The translations under genes were made by a program, and so were the position numbers. This document shows positions 8,949-18,176 of a DNA stretch of 64,000 nt, in pieces (the stretch's first letter is position 1; the number at the start of each line of letters is the position of its first letter). Source of the DNA: Pedobacter aquatilis. Its GTDB lineage: Bacteria > Bacteroidota > Bacteroidia > Sphingobacteriales > Sphingobacteriaceae. The DNA is taken from assembly GCF_030409415.1 (NCBI RefSeq), contig NZ_JAUFPW010000011.1:1-64000 (forward strand), read 5' to 3'. The notes below the pieces were generated by a model. That model was not told the DNA's origin and ran no database searches. It saw only the letters and a program-made list of their open reading frames with translations.

Positions 8949-10142
8949 ATGAATACAACTGAGCAAGTTGAAAAAATATTAGCTGATACATCATTATCAA
9001 CTGAACTACAAAAGATAGCGCACAAAGTACTTAAGCAAGAACGTATTACTTTTGATGAAGGTGTTTATCTTTATGAACACGCAGAATTAGGTTATTTGGG
9101 TGTTTTGGCCAACTTCATTAGAGAAGCTAAGCATGGCGACATAACATATTTTAATCGCAATTTCCATTTAGAACCTACAAACCTTTGTGTTTACGATTGC
9201 AAATTCTGTTCATATTCCCGCTTAATTAAACAAAAGGAAGAAGGCTGGGCTTTGACAATGGACCAAATGCTGGATATCGTTAAAAAATACGATGATGAGC
9301 CAGTAACCGAAGTTCATATTGTTGGTGGCGTTTTACCGCAGTACGATATGGCTTTTTATGCGAGTTTGTTTTCTGCAATTCGTGCCCATCGTCCGGATTT
9401 ACATGTTAAAGCATTAACACCTGTTGAGTATCATTATATTTTCAAAAAGGCGAAAGTAGATTATGCTACCGGAATGAAGCTGATGAAAGAGGCTGGTTTG
9501 CAATCTATGCCAGGTGGTGGTGCAGAAATCTTTCATCCAGAGATAAGAGAACAAATTGCTAAAGATAAATGTACTGGCGAACAGTGGTTGGCTATACACG
9601 AAGAATGGCATAAATTAGGTATGAGAAGTAATGCAACCATGCTTTACGGTCATATCGAAAAATACGAACACCGGGTAGACCACATGGAAAAACTTCGTGA
9701 TTTACAAGATAGAACTGGAGGCTTTCAAACATTTATTCCATTGAAGTTTAGAAACCAGCACAATCAAATGAGTAATGTTCCAGAATCATCAGTAATTGAA
9801 GATTTGAGAAACTACGCCATCGCTCGTATTTACATGGATAACTTCGATCACATTAAAGCTTATTGGGCAATGATTAGTCGTGAAACAGCACAGTTATCTC
9901 TGAATTATGGTGTTGATGATATTGATGGAACTTTAGACGATACAACAAAGATTTACTCAATGGCTGGTGCTGAGGAACAAACACCTGCAATGAGTACAAA
10001 GGAATTGGTAAATCTGATTAAACAGGTCGGCCGACAAGCAATAGAACGCGATACTTTATATAACGTGGTTACCGATTTTGAAAACGTTGTTTTTGAAGAA
10101 GAGAAGAAGCCAGCTTACTATAAATTGCCAGTTGTAAATTAA
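8949..10142 (+). CDS. mqnE: aminofutalosine synthase (radical SAM)
   Basis: MqnE performs the radical SAM step of the futalosine pathway for menaquinone, joining the MqnA product to adenosine to give aminofutalosine. The 397-residue protein has the 4Fe-4S motif C80-x3-C84-x2-C87 (CVYDCKFC) preceded by NFHLEPTN, and a VHIVGGVLP block. MqnC is the related alternative, but the overall layout fits MqnE. mqnA lies two genes downstream, supporting the assignment. The start at 8949 gives the normal family length. Confidence 0.93.
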   Translation: MNTTEQVEKILADTSLSTELQKIAHKVLKQERITFDEGVYLYEHAELGYLGVLANFIREAKHGDITYFNRNFHLEPTNLCVYDCKFCSYSRLIKQKEEGWALTMDQMLDIVKKYDDEPVTEVHIVGGVLPQYDMAFYASLFSAIRAHRPDLHVKALTPVEYHYIFKKAKVDYATGMKLMKEAGLQSMPGGGAEIFHPEIREQIAKDKCTGEQWLAIHEEWHKLGMRSNATMLYGHIEKYEHRVDHMEKLRDLQDRTGGFQTFIPLKFRNQHNQMSNVPESSVIEDLRNYAIARIYMDNFDHIKAYWAMISRETAQLSLNYGVDDIDGTLDDTTKIYSMAGAEEQTPAMSTKELVNLIKQVGRQAIERDTLYNVVTDFENVVFEEEKKPAYYKLPVVN

Positions 10143-10187
10143 TCTTGAATGAACAAGTGATAGATTGAGTGAATTTTGCGAAATGCT

Positions 10188-10283
10188 TCAACATTCTCTA
10201 TTCAATCATTCACTAATTCAATCATTATCTATTCAATCAATCACTAATTCAATCAATCACTAATTCAATCATTCACTAATATA
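10188..10283. repeat. short tandem repeats (ttcaatcattcactaa units)
   Basis: Seven or so imperfect copies of a 10-16 base unit built from 'attcaatcaatcactaa', filling the gap between mqnE and the phosphatase gene. Its role is unknown; slippage-prone. Confidence 0.7.
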
Positions 10284-10287
10284 AGAA

Positions 10288-10911
10288 ATGAAGCAAATTT
10301 ATATCATCCGCCATGGCGAAACAGAACTTAACAGACAAGGAATAGTACAAGGCAGAGGTATAAATTCTGATTTAAACGATACCGGTAGGGCACAAGCCGA
10401 AGCTTTTTATCAAAAATACAAAGATGTTCCATTCGATAAAATTTATACTTCGGATTTGAAACGAACCTGGCAAACGGTGCAAAAGTTTATAGATGCTAAA
10501 TTGTCTTGGGAAAAACTTTCAGGTTTAGATGAATTGGCTTGGGGTGTTTGGGAAGGTAAGGCTAACACAGAGGAATCTCGTGATGCATTTCGCGAAATGT
10601 TACAAGCTTGGGAGCAAGGCGATTATACTGCCCATTTTGAAGGTGGCGAAAGCGTACAGGATGTTTATGAACGCTTAAAACAACCTATGCAGGTTTTAAC
10701 AACCAGGCCCGAAGAAAAAAATGTTTTGCTTTGCATGCATGGTAGAGCAATGCGTGTTTTCTTGTGTTTGCTGTTGAATAAGCCACTTAGTGAAATGACG
10801 GAATTCCCTCATCAGAATACAGTTTTGTATAAAATGGGGTTCGAAGATGGAAAGTTTACCGTATTGGAATTTAATAGTGCCGTTCATTTGGATGGATTGG
10901 TGATTGAATAG
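10288..10911 (+). CDS. histidine phosphatase family protein
   Basis: A 207-residue cytoplasmic phosphatase of the phosphoglycerate mutase-like superfamily. The catalytic motif IIRHGETELN (R8, H9) is near the N-terminus, a second catalytic Arg is in SDLKRTWQT, and the second His is in LLCMHGRAMRV (about residue 151). The substrate cannot be fixed from sequence. It lies between mqnE and mqnA, so it could be part of that transcription unit, although a REP-like palindrome separates it from mqnA. Confidence 0.88.
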   Translation: MKQIYIIRHGETELNRQGIVQGRGINSDLNDTGRAQAEAFYQKYKDVPFDKIYTSDLKRTWQTVQKFIDAKLSWEKLSGLDELAWGVWEGKANTEESRDAFREMLQAWEQGDYTAHFEGGESVQDVYERLKQPMQVLTTRPEEKNVLLCMHGRAMRVFLCLLLNKPLSEMTEFPHQNTVLYKMGFEDGKFTVLEFNSAVHLDGLVIE

Positions 10912-10922
10912 TTAATAAAATT

Positions 10923-10996
10923 CGTCATTGCGAGGCACGAAGCAATCTAATCTATTGCATTACGCTCGAAAGATTGCTTCGTGCCTCGCAATGACG
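10923..10996. repeat. REP-like palindrome
   Basis: Two 26-base arms (cgtcattgcgaggcacgaag...), perfectly complementary, at 10923-10948 and 10971-10996 around a 22-base loop. It sits between the phosphatase gene and mqnA. A decayed relative (attgcttggtacctcgcaatgacg) appears at about 62331-62354, so it is a dispersed family in this genome. Confidence 0.85.
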
Positions 10997-11018
10997 GCAA
11001 TATTTTAAAAATAATACC

Positions 11019-11759
11019 TTGAATAAAATTAAAATATCGGCTGTTGAGTACACCAATACCAAAGCCTTTATATATGGAATCGAGCATTCCGATATTATAA
11101 ATCAAATAGATTTAAGCTTGGATATTCCTTCAGAATGTGCAGCTAAAGTGATTAGCGGAGTTGTAGATATGGGTTTAATGCCTGTTGCTGCAATTCCACT
11201 GGTGCCAAATGCAAATATCGTAGCTGATTATTGTATTGGTAGTGATGGTGCAGTTAATTCGGTATTTATTTTCAGTAGCGTACCTGTAAATGAAATTAAA
11301 ACCTTGAGGCTGGATACACATTCCAGAACTTCGAATAATCTTGCTAAAGTGTTACTTAAATTTTATTGGAAACAAGATGTCGAATTTATTACGGATATTC
11401 ATCAGGAAACTGATGCTGTTGTTTTAATTGGCGATAGAACATTTGGTAAAAAAGATGATTACGCATTTGCTTATGATATGGGAGCAGAATGGAAAAATTT
11501 TACGGGCTTACCTTTCATGTACGCAGCCTGGGTAGCCAATAAAGAAATTCCGCAGGTATTTAAGGATGAATTTAATGCTGCCTTAAAGTTTGGGTTAAAG
11601 CATAAAAAAGAGGTTCTACAGCATTTGCCTAAAACTGATAATTTCGACTTAGGCGATTACCTTTACAACAAACTTCAGTTTGAAGTTACAGAAGATAGAA
11701 TGAAAGCTTTGAAATTATTTTTAGGATACATTGAAGAACTGGAGAAAGAAACAGTTTAA
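11019..11759 (+). CDS. mqnA: chorismate dehydratase (menaquinone biosynthesis)
   Basis: MqnA dehydrates chorismate to 3-enolpyruvyl-benzoate, the entry reaction of the futalosine pathway. The 246-residue protein has the periplasmic-binding-like fold typical of the family: ISAVEYTNTKAF at the start, a CAAKVISGVVDMGLMPVAAI segment and DTHSRTSNNLAKVLL near residue 100. The predicted start is TTG; no in-frame ATG gives the conserved N-terminus. mqnE lies upstream, so both ends of the early pathway are clustered. Confidence 0.9.
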   Translation: MNKIKISAVEYTNTKAFIYGIEHSDIINQIDLSLDIPSECAAKVISGVVDMGLMPVAAIPLVPNANIVADYCIGSDGAVNSVFIFSSVPVNEIKTLRLDTHSRTSNNLAKVLLKFYWKQDVEFITDIHQETDAVVLIGDRTFGKKDDYAFAYDMGAEWKNFTGLPFMYAAWVANKEIPQVFKDEFNAALKFGLKHKKEVLQHLPKTDNFDLGDYLYNKLQFEVTEDRMKALKLFLGYIEELEKETV

Positions 11760-11776
11760 CAACACTTAATATTTAA

Positions 11777-11869
11777 GCTTTCGTCATTCCCGTGCCTACG
11801 GACATCTTAACACCTGTAATATTTTAATTCTGCATTAAGATGCACAGTCAAACTGAGCATGACGAAAGC
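11777..11869. repeat. palindromic intergenic element
   Basis: Perfect 11-base arms gctttcgtcat / atgacgaaagc at 11777-11787 and 11859-11869, with an inner ttaagatg/catcttaa pairing. It lies in the gap between the convergent mqnA and HPF-like genes. Confidence 0.7.
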
Positions 11870-11886
11870 GCTAAATATCTATTCTA

Positions 11887-12201
11887 CTAATGCGTTTTCA
11901 ATTTCCCAGCAATGGTTTCCAATTTACTCTTAAGCTTACTCAGTGCACCTGAAATTGCTAAATCATAATTGTTACCAAAATTTGTAACCGCTATTGGTTC
12001 TTTACCAGATATTCTGGCTTCTAATAAGCAACGTTTATCTTCCAAGCCATCCTTACTTCCGTTTTCATCAGAAAGATGAACTTCTAATCTGGTTATTAAA
12101 TCACTGAAACGACTTAAAGATTCTGTTATCTGGGCTTGTATCTTATCTTCGTATTCCTGGTGTATGGTCAAGTTCTTGTCGGTATTCAGCTGAATCGTCA
12201 T
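11887..12201 (-). CDS. HPF/RaiA-family ribosome-associated protein
   Basis: A 104-residue protein with the short hibernation-factor/sigma-54-modulation fold: an N-terminal beta segment, a helix with ESLSRFSDLITRLEVHLSDENG, then CLLEARISGKEPIAVTNFGNNYDLAISGALSKLKSKLE. Family members bind the 30S subunit to stabilise or dimerise idle ribosomes. This is the short form with no C-terminal dimerisation domain, so a stress-linked HPF-like role is plausible. Confidence 0.75.
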   Translation of the reverse strand: MTIQLNTDKNLTIHQEYEDKIQAQITESLSRFSDLITRLEVHLSDENGSKDGLEDKRCLLEARISGKEPIAVTNFGNNYDLAISGALSKLKSKLETIAGKLKTH

Positions 12202-12263
12202 AATATTAAATTTAAGGTTAAATAATATTATGATAACAGTCAGAATGGATAAACGTTTTATTT

Positions 12264-13163
12264 TTAGTTAAATGATTGTCTAAATTCAATAGGCGACATT
12301 TCAGTTTTCTTTTTGAAGAGCGTGCTAAAGGATTGCGCATGTTCGAAACCTAAATCATAAGCAATTTCGCTGATTGATAAATTTGTGGTTGAGAGTTTTT
12401 CTTTTGCCTTTTCTATTAATTTTTCGTGAATGTGTTGCTGCGTATTTTGGCCAGTATGCACACGAAGTAAATCACTTAAATAATTTGGAGATAGATTCAT
12501 GTGTTCTGCAATCATCTTCACCGTTAATAAACCTTGATTTACATTTTGATTATTACTGAAGTAACCATCAACGAATTGCTCAAATTTGACCAATATTTGA
12601 TGGTTATTGTTTTTTCGGGTAATAAACTGTCGCTCGTAAAATCTATTTGAATAGTTAAGCAACAATTCAATCTGAGAAATTATAATTTCCTGCGTGTGGC
12701 GGTCGATATGCTTGCATTCGTTATTAATTTTATCAAAGATGTTAATGAGGTTATTTTCTTCATCTGCAGAAAGATGAAGCGCTTCATTAACTGCATAATC
12801 GAAAAAGCCATAGGCACTTATCGCAATTGCCAATGGATGTTTAAGCAAAAAATCGGGATGGAAGATGAGCAAATAACCTTTGCCACATTCAATGGTTTCT
12901 AAGTCTAAATGTTGCACCTGATTAGGTGCCGTAAAACTCAGTACACCTTTATCATAATCATAATGTTGCTGTCCGTAACGAATCTTTCCGGTTGCTTCTC
13001 TTTTTAAAGCAACACAATAAAAACGGTTTACAAATCCCTTCCACACATCATCTTCGAGAAATACACTTTCTGCCAGGTTAATTACACTAACCAAAGGGTG
13101 CAATGGTTCGGGTAAAGATAGTAACTTGTGAAATTGTGAAACAGACTTAATTTCGTTCATCAT
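12264..13163 (-). CDS. AraC-family transcriptional regulator
   Basis: A 299-residue regulator. Residues ~1-180 are a cupin-like sensing domain; residues ~200-298 are the AraC double helix-turn-helix with the signature SISEIAYDLGFEHAQSFSTLFKKKTEMSPIEFR. It lies immediately downstream of the aldo/keto reductase gene on the same strand (58-base gap), so it probably controls that gene. Confidence 0.92.
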   Translation of the reverse strand: MMNEIKSVSQFHKLLSLPEPLHPLVSVINLAESVFLEDDVWKGFVNRFYCVALKREATGKIRYGQQHYDYDKGVLSFTAPNQVQHLDLETIECGKGYLLIFHPDFLLKHPLAIAISAYGFFDYAVNEALHLSADEENNLINIFDKINNECKHIDRHTQEIIISQIELLLNYSNRFYERQFITRKNNNHQILVKFEQFVDGYFSNNQNVNQGLLTVKMIAEHMNLSPNYLSDLLRVHTGQNTQQHIHEKLIEKAKEKLSTTNLSISEIAYDLGFEHAQSFSTLFKKKTEMSPIEFRQSFN

Positions 13164-13221
13164 ACTAAATTAAACATTATTAAAATTAGCGGCTGCATTT
13201 TATATACAGGCCCTAATTATT

Positions 13222-14229
13222 CTAATCAATTAAACCCATGCTAAATTCATCATAAGGGTTTCCTGTATTTGTACCTAATGGAACGATACTTTCAATTTTA
13301 GCCAATTCACTTTCCGTTAAACGAATGTTTGTTGCCTCGATATTTTGCTCCAGATATTTTCTTCGCTTAGTACCTGGAATAGGTAAAATACCTTTGCTGA
13401 TAATCCAGGCAAGCGCCAATTGTGATGAAGTTACATTTTTTTCTGTAGCAAGTGTTTCGATGGCTTTAACCAATTCTATATTCTTATAAAAATATTCTTC
13501 CTGAAAACGCGGTATTGCCCTGCGGAAATCATCAGCAGGTAAATCATCAATACTTTTAATTTCTCCCGTCAAAAAACCTCTGCCAAGTGGCGAATAGGCA
13601 ACAAAACCAATACCATGCTGACTAAGCGTATCCAACACACCACGCTCTTCAACAGTACGTTCAAATAAAGAATATTCACTTTGTATAGCTGTAATTGGAT
13701 GGATTGAGTGTGCTCTTTTTACCGTCTCAGAAGAAACTTCCGATAAACCGATGTAACCAACTTTCCCTTCCTTAACCAAATCAGCCATAGCTTGCACAGT
13801 TTCTTCTACAGGCGTACTCTTATCTAATCTGTGCATGTAGTACAAATCAATAAAATCGGTATTCAGGTTTTTTAACGAACGTTCTACCGCTTTTTTTACA
13901 TACTCTTTTTTACCATTAATTGCCCAGGTTACTTTATTGTTATCATCAATTTCCCAACCAAATTTTGAGGCTATAATGTATTTATCTCTGTTGCCATTAA
14001 TTGCCTTTGCTATAAGCTGCTCGTTCTTAAACGGTCCATACAAATCTGCTGTATCTAAAAAATTGCCACCTAATTCCAGCGAACGATGAATTGTGGCAAT
14101 GGCTTCCTTTTCATCTGCCTTACCATACATATTCCCATCTTGAAAACCTGTCATGCCCATACAACCTAAACCTATTTGCGGAACTTCCAGGCCTTGACTT
14201 CCTAATTTTATTTTCTGTATATCCATCAT
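13222..14229 (-). CDS. aldo/keto reductase
   Basis: A 335-residue NADPH-dependent oxidoreductase of the AKR superfamily with a TIM-barrel fold. The catalytic tetrad is visible: Asp and Tyr in DTADLYGPFKNEQ (about 60-68), Lys in ASKFGW (about 88), and His in YYMHRLDKSTPVEE (about 133). The GLGCMGMT start resembles the YakC/AKR13 type. It is followed by an AraC regulator gene on the same strand, a frequent pairing. The substrate is unknown. Confidence 0.92.
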   Translation of the reverse strand: MMDIQKIKLGSQGLEVPQIGLGCMGMTGFQDGNMYGKADEKEAIATIHRSLELGGNFLDTADLYGPFKNEQLIAKAINGNRDKYIIASKFGWEIDDNNKVTWAINGKKEYVKKAVERSLKNLNTDFIDLYYMHRLDKSTPVEETVQAMADLVKEGKVGYIGLSEVSSETVKRAHSIHPITAIQSEYSLFERTVEERGVLDTLSQHGIGFVAYSPLGRGFLTGEIKSIDDLPADDFRRAIPRFQEEYFYKNIELVKAIETLATEKNVTSSQLALAWIISKGILPIPGTKRRKYLEQNIEATNIRLTESELAKIESIVPLGTNTGNPYDEFSMGLID

Positions 14230-14403
14230 TTTATGTTTTATAAATCAAAGGTATTGCCTTTGATGATTAGCATTGTATGCAAAGCCCTGATTGTTGTAGG
14301 TAAATCAAGGATTTTAAATAGATACAGAATTATAAGGGTTTAGTAGCAAATGTAGATTCGTATATTATTAGGGGATTTTATTTAACAAATCGGTATTAAA
14401 TGA

Positions 14404-15555
14404 TCAAGATTTTAGGTTTTTCAAAAAGATAAAACCAATAATGCCTGATAAAATTGATGCCGTTAAGATGGCAAACTTTGCTTCAGCAATGTGACCGGCA
14501 TCATCAAAAGATTGTAACGCAATAAAAATCGACATCGTAAAACCAATGCCTGCAAGCATCGCCAACCCAAAAATATGTTTCCAGTTTGCACCTGTTGGTA
14601 AGGATGCCCACTTTAATTTTACAGCCAAAAAGCTGAAACACGTTACACCAATGGTTTTCCCGAAAAATAAGCCAATAACAATACCTAATCCTAGCGGGAA
14701 TTTTAAAGTGCTGAACATATCACTCTGCAAAGTTATATTGGTGTTAGCAATTGCGAAAATTGGCATTATTAAATAGTTTACAGGAACAGTTAATGCATGT
14801 TCTAATTTTTCTAATGGCGATTCCTCGTCTGTATCGTTGGTTGGGATTGTAAAGGCTAGTAATACACCAGCAATTGTTGCATGAATGCCCGAATGGTGAA
14901 TAAAATACCATAAAAATACTCCTGGAATTAAATACAGCAATAGGTTTTTAACACCAAAGTAGTTCATCAGCGAAAGGATTAACACCACAATTGCTACCAT
15001 TCCCAAATATTCGAAATGTATTTGATTGGTGTAGAAAATAGCAATTACGATGATTGCACCTAAATCATCTACGATTGCTAAGGCGGCTAAAAATATCTTA
15101 AGGCTAGCTGGAACATTCTTTCCAAGCATGGCTATAATTGCCAGGGCAAAAGCAATGTCTGTAGCCATCGGAATTCCCCAACCTTTTGAAGTTTCAGTTC
15201 CTGTATTAAAAAGAATGTAAATCAATGCAGGCACAAGCATACCACCAAGTGCGGCAATTACTGGTAAGGTTGCATTTTTCACTGTCGATAATTCTCCCTC
15301 TACTAATTCCCTTTTGATTTCCAGTCCAACTAATAGAAAGAAAATGGCCATTAAAGCATCATTTATCCAGGTTAATATACTGTAATTCGCAATTTCAAAT
15401 CCGATTTTGGTTGCCAGAAATTTTTCGAAACCAGCACTGGCAGATGAATTTGCAAGTAGGAGCGAAACACACACACAAACCAGCAGAATAATACCGCCAA
15501 ATTGTGATGACTTAAAAAACTGCTTAAATATGTTTAGGTTGATACTTTTAGCCAT
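14404..15555 (-). CDS. nhaA: Na+/H+ antiporter NhaA
   Basis: An integral inner-membrane antiporter that exports Na+ in exchange for protons at alkaline pH. The 383 residues contain about 11-12 hydrophobic helices and the family's ion-binding aspartate pair in LAIVDDLGAI (about 163-164). The MATDIAFALAI and LLVGLEIKRELVEGEL motifs are also typical. Length and start agree with the family. A terminator lies upstream at 15640, so it is transcribed separately from its neighbours. Confidence 0.95.
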   Translation of the reverse strand: MAKSINLNIFKQFFKSSQFGGIILLVCVCVSLLLANSSASAGFEKFLATKIGFEIANYSILTWINDALMAIFFLLVGLEIKRELVEGELSTVKNATLPVIAALGGMLVPALIYILFNTGTETSKGWGIPMATDIAFALAIIAMLGKNVPASLKIFLAALAIVDDLGAIIVIAIFYTNQIHFEYLGMVAIVVLILSLMNYFGVKNLLLYLIPGVFLWYFIHHSGIHATIAGVLLAFTIPTNDTDEESPLEKLEHALTVPVNYLIMPIFAIANTNITLQSDMFSTLKFPLGLGIVIGLFFGKTIGVTCFSFLAVKLKWASLPTGANWKHIFGLAMLAGIGFTMSIFIALQSFDDAGHIAEAKFAILTASILSGIIGFIFLKNLKS

Positions 15556-15639
15556 TGCGGTAAAAATAGTGAAAGCAATTCTAAAATTTCGAACCTAGGT
15601 GTGTAAAAACGGATAAATTTTTTACGGCATAATATTCAA

Positions 15640-15672
15640 AAAAAAGCCAGAGGCTAAACTCTGGCTTTTTTG
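15640..15672. terminator. terminator hairpin
   Basis: Stem agccaga/tctggct with flanking A and T runs. On the minus strand it directly follows the small ORF at 15673-15774 and precedes nhaA. Confidence 0.75.
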
Positions 15673-15774
15673 TTAATGCTCTTGCTTGTTGTTTGGTTTT
15701 ACAAGTGCAATCAAGATGCCAAGGCTGGTAATCATGGTTAGTACGCCGGCGAATAGGTTAAATTTCTCTGCCAT
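15673..15774 (-). CDS. small single-helix membrane protein, 33 residues
   Basis: An ATG-started frame of 33 codons (MAEKFNLF ... KPNNKQEH). It has one hydrophobic helix (about residues 8-25), a charged C-terminal tail, a purine-rich AGAAAGAGA segment just before the ATG and a strong hairpin terminator right after the stop. That layout argues for a real small gene rather than chance. The function is unknown. Confidence 0.45.
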   Translation of the reverse strand: MAEKFNLFAGVLTMITSLGILIALVKPNNKQEH

Positions 15775-16111
15775 TTCTCTTTCTAGTTTAGTTTCTGAAA
15801 AATATAACTATTCTGTTACAAAGTCAATATTAGCATAAAATAATATGTACTCCTAAAAGTTTTAAGTGTAGTTGGCTCGAGTTGCGAAGTTAGGCTAGCA
15901 TAGTTTAGAATTATTAGCATAATTATCTATACTTGAACTCTATTTAAGCTATACAGTTGATAGGTAGTTGCATTAATTATTGCTAACTATATCTGTTCGA
16001 AACTTTTTTAATGCTCTTATGTTAAAAAAGTAATAACAGAGTCTTATAAAATTTTGACTGAGCACCTATATAACCATTATTAGGTTTTTTGGGTAAATCA
16101 ATATAGTTGGT
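15775..16111. other. non-coding gap upstream of the cryptochrome gene
   Basis: AT-rich and without a convincing gene. It must contain the promoters for the small ORF on the minus strand and the photolyase-family gene on the plus strand. No consensus box was recognised with confidence. Confidence 0.4.
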
Positions 16112-17503
16112 ATGAAAAAAATTGGTTTAGTTTGGTTTAAAAATGATTTAAGACTTCATGATAATGAGGCACTTGTTACCGCAGTTAAAGAGTGCACCGA
16201 ATTATTGTGCTGTTTTTGCCTGGAAGAAACGCATTATCAAAAACATGAATTGGGCTTCCGCAAAGCGGATGTAAACCGCTTCATATTTTTAGAACAAACA
16301 ATCAATAATCTGAAAAAGAATCTTAAATTAATCGGTGGCCAGCTCATCATTGGTTCTAAATCTGCACTTATTACTTTGCCTGAGCTCATTAATAAATATG
16401 GCATAACCGATATCTATGCAGAACAAGAATATGCCCGCTATGAATTAGATTTGATTGATAAGTTGAAAGATGCCTTGCCTAATGTAAATTTTAATTTTTT
16501 CTGGGTAAAAACGCTGTACCATATAGATGATATTCCTTTCTCTATTGCTAAAATTCCTTTAACCAGTAAAGCTTATCGCATTCCAACGGCCAAGGCGTCT
16601 GAACCCAGAAAAACGCTTGACGTTCCAAAGAAAATTAACGCTATTAAAAAGATAAAAGCGACTAAATTTCCTTCATACAAAGAATTTGGTTTTAAATTAA
16701 AGGAATACAAAAATGCAGCGCCTTTTGTAAAGGGGGGAGAAGATGCTGCATTGGAAAGATTGGAATATTACACTTTTAAGTCTGAGCAATTAACTAAATA
16801 CCGCTGGAGTAGAAACCAATCTGATGGTATGGATTATAGTTCCAAATGCTCTCCTTATTTGGCTTTGGGTAGTATATCGCCCAGAGAAATTTATGAGAAG
16901 GTAAAGACCTACGAATCGAAAGTTAAAAAGAACCAAAGTACCTGGTGGCTGATTTTTGAACTGGTTTGGCGTGATTACTTCACTTTCAAAGCGATGCGTT
17001 TCGAAGATGCTATTTTCAAAACGAAGGGTTATAAAAATAAAACCTACCAGTGGGAGAATGATCCCACCAAATTCGAAAAATGGTGCAATGGAAAAACCGG
17101 TATTCCTTTTATTGATGCCCACATGCGCCAACTCAATCAAACCGGTTTCATGAGCAACAGGGGCAGGGTAAATTGCGCCAGCTATCTGGTTCACGACCTT
17201 AAGATAGACTGGACCTGGGGTGCCGCTTATTTCGAATCGAAACTTATCGATTATGATGTAAGCTCCAACTGGATGAACTGGCACATGCAAGCTTTTGAAA
17301 TTTGGTACACCAACCCTGTAAATCAATCTAATAAATACAAAGCACAGGATTTTATAAGGCATTGGATTCCCGAACTCGCCAAAGCTAATAACATGGAAGT
17401 ATTAATTCCCTGGGAAAATAAATTTAAAGGATACCCTAAGCCCATAGAAATTTATTCTAAGTGGGACAGGGCGATTAATTTGATTAAGAAGATAAAAGTT
17501 TAG
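16112..17503 (+). CDS. DASH-type cryptochrome/photolyase
   Basis: A 463-residue flavoprotein of the cryptochrome/photolyase family. The N-terminal Rossmann-like domain starts LVWFKNDLRLHDNEAL. The FAD-binding C-terminal part carries WSRNQSDGMDYSSKCSPYLALGSIS and the hallmark block MRQLNQTGFMSNRGRVNCASYLVHDLKIDWTWGA..FES..IDYDVSSNWMNW. These features fit the CRY-DASH clade, whose members repair cyclobutane dimers in single-stranded DNA. FAD and possibly methenyltetrahydrofolate are the expected cofactors. Confidence 0.92.
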   Translation: MKKIGLVWFKNDLRLHDNEALVTAVKECTELLCCFCLEETHYQKHELGFRKADVNRFIFLEQTINNLKKNLKLIGGQLIIGSKSALITLPELINKYGITDIYAEQEYARYELDLIDKLKDALPNVNFNFFWVKTLYHIDDIPFSIAKIPLTSKAYRIPTAKASEPRKTLDVPKKINAIKKIKATKFPSYKEFGFKLKEYKNAAPFVKGGEDAALERLEYYTFKSEQLTKYRWSRNQSDGMDYSSKCSPYLALGSISPREIYEKVKTYESKVKKNQSTWWLIFELVWRDYFTFKAMRFEDAIFKTKGYKNKTYQWENDPTKFEKWCNGKTGIPFIDAHMRQLNQTGFMSNRGRVNCASYLVHDLKIDWTWGAAYFESKLIDYDVSSNWMNWHMQAFEIWYTNPVNQSNKYKAQDFIRHWIPELAKANNMEVLIPWENKFKGYPKPIEIYSKWDRAINLIKKIKV

Positions 17504-17742
17504 CAAGATTTGGCATTGCTCTTCTGATACTAGTTTTATTAGTACATTACGATACGCGTGCGGCAGCAGAGGGTTTGAAGTTCTCTCCAGTAAATATATC
17601 CTCAATTCCATTTTCTTTCTATATCATGATCTACACTTTTACTTCCAGCTTTTACCATTGATGTATTAGTAATAAGTTTAAACTACTTTTAGTGATTGGA
17701 TTTGGAGGGAAAAATTAATATTTTAGTTAAAATTAAACTCTT

Positions 17743-17988
17743 ATGTCAAATAATAACCCTACCACCACCCAAGCTGAAAAAGGCACTGATTTAAAAAACC
17801 CCTTTAAGGCATCCATTTTAATTTTTTTATTTTTTGTGTTTATCAGCTTCGCTCTTGCAATAATGGTTAATGCCAAACATACTGGTGATACCAATCTGCT
17901 ATTAGTTGGGCTGATTTTTCTAGCTATATCTGTTAATTGTATTGCAGGAACGATAAATATTTTTAGGAAAGCTTCAACCCCTCGATAA
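17743..17988 (+). CDS. small two-helix membrane protein
   Basis: An 81-residue protein with a polar N-terminus, then two hydrophobic helices at about residues 24-43 and 52-70, and a basic tail. ATG start after an AT-rich leader (ttaaaattaaactctt). No family is recognised. It is the last host gene before the island boundary at 18151. Confidence 0.55.
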   Translation: MSNNNPTTTQAEKGTDLKNPFKASILIFLFFVFISFALAIMVNAKHTGDTNLLLVGLIFLAISVNCIAGTINIFRKASTPR

Positions 17989-18101
17989 CGCAGGCCTGTG
18001 GTTTTAGCAATATATTGTTAGAAGTTTAGCGATGGATCAGTCCCGCAGTGCCCGATCGCTGTCTTGAGCCTTTTTCAAATCGAACCAGGCCAACGCTTCC
18101 G

Positions 18102-18175
18102 TTCGAATCCCAGCGGGATCACAAAAAGCCTCCAACTTTCGTTGAAGGCTTTTTGTGATCCCGCTGGGATTCGAA
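18102..18175. repeat. 30-bp perfect inverted repeat of the tRNA 3' end plus terminator
   Basis: Left arm 18102-18131 (ttcgaatcccagcgggatca...) is exactly complementary to right arm 18146-18175, around a 14-base loop. Each arm is the T-arm and acceptor 3' end of tRNA-Lys followed by half of a terminator hairpin. The right arm overlaps the left attachment site. It looks like the scar of two convergent tRNA ends, or of an earlier insertion at the same target. The sequence upstream of the left arm does not fold as a complete tRNA. Confidence 0.85.
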
Positions 18176-18176
18176 C
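18151..18176. other. attL, left end of the island
   Basis: 26 bases (ttttgtgatcccgctgggat then tcgaac) identical and in the same orientation as 60077-60102, which includes the 3' end of the tRNA-Lys gene. Between the two copies lie 41.9 kb of accessory genes with an integrase at the tRNA end. Confidence 0.9.

Noticed and set aside
18030..18122. a complete plus-strand tRNA ending in ttcgaatcccagcgggatca
   Set aside because: Only the T-arm and acceptor 3' half are present; no matching 5' acceptor, D-arm or anticodon arm can be folded upstream.
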